A DNA stretch of 6,336 nt from Bacteriovorax stolpii (GTDB taxonomy: Bacteria; Bdellovibrionota; Bacteriovoracia; Bacteriovoracales; Bacteriovoracaceae). Location of the stretch: the NCBI GenBank assembly GCA_945890905.1, contig CAMDDI010000194.1, positions 1 to 6,336 of the forward strand. Reading direction: 5' to 3'. Below, one piece after another: positions 5,629 through 6,336 of this stretch (position 1 is its first letter; each line of letters starts with the position of its first letter). A program made the position numbers and the translations under genes. Below the pieces are notes generated by a model. The model did no database searches. It saw only the letters and a list, made by a program, of their open reading frames with translations, and was not told the DNA's origin.

Positions 5629-5660
5629 GATGAAGTGAAAAGGGGTTTTTAGATGACCTC

Positions 5661-5690
5661 ATTATAATGGGGAGATGGGGCCATTTTCAA
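5661..5690 (-). promoter_or_regulatory. Sigma-70 promoter of the H1-like gene
   Basis: Reading leftward, TTGAAA (5690-5685) and a perfect TATAAT (5666-5661) are separated by 18 bases. The transcript should begin near 5654, giving a leader of about 40 bases before the GTG. The -10 lies in a palindromic ATTATAAT, but the -35 exists only for the leftward direction. It also starts only 12 bases beyond the stop of the upstream gene. Confidence 0.78.
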
Positions 5691-5702
5691 GTGTGGAAAT
5701 AA

Positions 5703-6336
5703 TTAATACTTAACGTCTCTTAGATCAATTCCAACGGCATCAGAATCAAGAGTGTTGAGAAACTGAGCCTGAGCGGTATCAAAGCTCATATTTTGTGTAA
5801 CTGCTCCTTCAGACATGATGGCGAAGTTACTGGAAGCTTCATGAAATCCGCGTCCGCCACGCAGAGCGTCCAAAGCAACGAATTTGGTTGAGTAAAAATT
5901 GCGCCGCATTGACTCAGTAATATTCGATCCACTTACAGCATTTGTAAAAGTTCCATCTTGAGCAACTCCAGTGAATGGCCCAGGCACGTAGGCCGAAAAG
6001 AGCGCATTAGTTTTAGGATTGTGATTTGATTTGGCAAAATTTCTTGGTTGATAAGAGTATTTAAAACGATAATGGCTGGCACTAAAATCATTAGTGGGTG
6101 AGATGCTGGTTTGACTGAAATATTCTCGCAGCATTGTGCCCAGGGGTTTTGGACATGCTGTTTTATCTGTCACCTGATCTTTATTCAAGTCAGGATCACC
6201 GTAATAAAAATGCAAAAATTGTCCTGCTAAAGAAGCGCATGATCCGGGCATCTGCGTAGTCACATCAGTGGCCCCAGATGTGAAATTGATATCTGAAACG
6301 CCTGCTGCTGCTCTTTCGTAACCACCAATAGAACCT
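5703..6336 (-). CDS. Unrecognised protein, C-terminal part (start outside window)
   Basis: The frame is open from the right edge of the window to the TAA at 5705-5703, giving 210 visible residues. The codons beyond the GTG at 6263 continue as coding sequence (GGYERAAAGVSDINFTSG), so that GTG is not a convincing start and the gene very probably begins outside the window. I do not recognise the family. The visible part is polar and rich in Ser, Thr, Asn, Ala and aromatic residues, with few charged runs and no membrane helix. It contains a Cys pair spaced by about 28 residues (GSCAS and TACPK), which could form a disulfide in an exported protein. The style suggests a surface, secreted or pilus-associated protein, but that is only an impression. 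No convincing terminator follows the stop; the promoter of the H1-like gene lies right downstream. Confidence 0.8.
   Translation of the reverse strand, partial: GSIGGYERAAAGVSDINFTSGATDVTTQMPGSCASLAGQFLHFYYGDPDLNKDQVTDKTACPKPLGTMLREYFSQTSISPTNDFSASHYRFKYSYQPRNFAKSNHNPKTNALFSAYVPGPFTGVAQDGTFTNAVSGSNITESMRRNFYSTKFVALDALRGGRGFHEASSNFAIMSEGAVTQNMSFDTAQAQFLNTLDSDAVGIDLRDVKY

Noticed and set aside
5295..5652. Two overlapping + strand frames rich in Phe/Ala or Phe/Ser/Trp
   Set aside because: They are mirror images of the AAA/GCT repeats of the H1-like gene, with no ribosome site and the look of antisense low complexity.
5669..5686. Inverted repeat AATGG/CCATT and G-runs (GGGGAGATGGGG) as a terminator or G-quadruplex
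   Set aside because: The stem is only 5 bp with no T tract, and there are two G4 runs where a quadruplex needs four.
1..6336. tRNA, rRNA, CRISPR array, insertion sequence or prophage signals
   Set aside because: No cloverleaf-like sequence, regularly spaced direct repeats, transposase or terminal inverted repeats were found; coding density is ordinary and gaps are all under 130 bases.

Overview
This window is one compact stretch of bacterial chromosome with 9 protein genes, seven of them complete. One partial gene is on the + strand (a MarR-type regulator at the left edge) and eight are on the - strand. Base composition is moderately AT-rich. The mix of a flagellin lacking outer domains, a lysine/alanine/proline-rich H1-like protein with an acidic tail, an HD phosphohydrolase, and poorly known envelope proteins would fit a motile Gram-negative of the Bdellovibrionota type (Bacteriovorax/Peredibacter-like). 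That is an impression from protein style only, and no single gene proves it.

Left part (1-1245): the 3' end of a MarR-family regulator gene runs rightward and meets, tail to tail with a 4-base overlap, a leftward gene for a short flagellin. Ahead of the flagellin are a sigma-28-like -10 box and a perfect 7-bp dyad at the predicted start of the transcript. The dyad and the spacing of the Shine-Dalgarno-like sequence favour the standard flagellin start over an ATG 45 bases upstream.

Middle part (1246-4932): five leftward genes lie in tight succession. In transcription order they encode a glutaredoxin (CPYC), a SAMHD1/YwfO-like HD phosphohydrolase with a full set of metal-binding residues, a small exported protein of unknown function, an eight-helix membrane protein resembling a duplicated DUF350 unit, and a rhodanese with an N-terminal coiled coil. 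The first four are 1 to 9 bases apart with ribosome sites overlapping or next to the preceding stop codon, so they look like one translationally coupled operon. The rhodanese follows after 39 bases and probably belongs to it.

Right part (4933-6336): upstream of that operon is a gene for a strongly bipolar protein, with about 94 basic KA/KP-repeat residues followed by a very acidic half. It has a textbook sigma-70 promoter (TTGAAA-N18-TATAAT), a GTG start and a strong intrinsic terminator. The terminator ends only 12 bases before the ribosome site of the glutaredoxin gene, leaving almost no room for a separate promoter. The operon may therefore be fed by read-through from the H1-like gene or by a promoter hidden inside it. 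The window ends inside an unrecognised gene whose start lies beyond the right edge.

The points most worth checking are the glutaredoxin-HD-exported-DUF350-rhodanese operon as a possible redox, stress or defence module, the bipolar H1-like protein with in-phase A7 slippery sites, the terminator placed as a possible attenuator, and the dyad at the flagellin leader.
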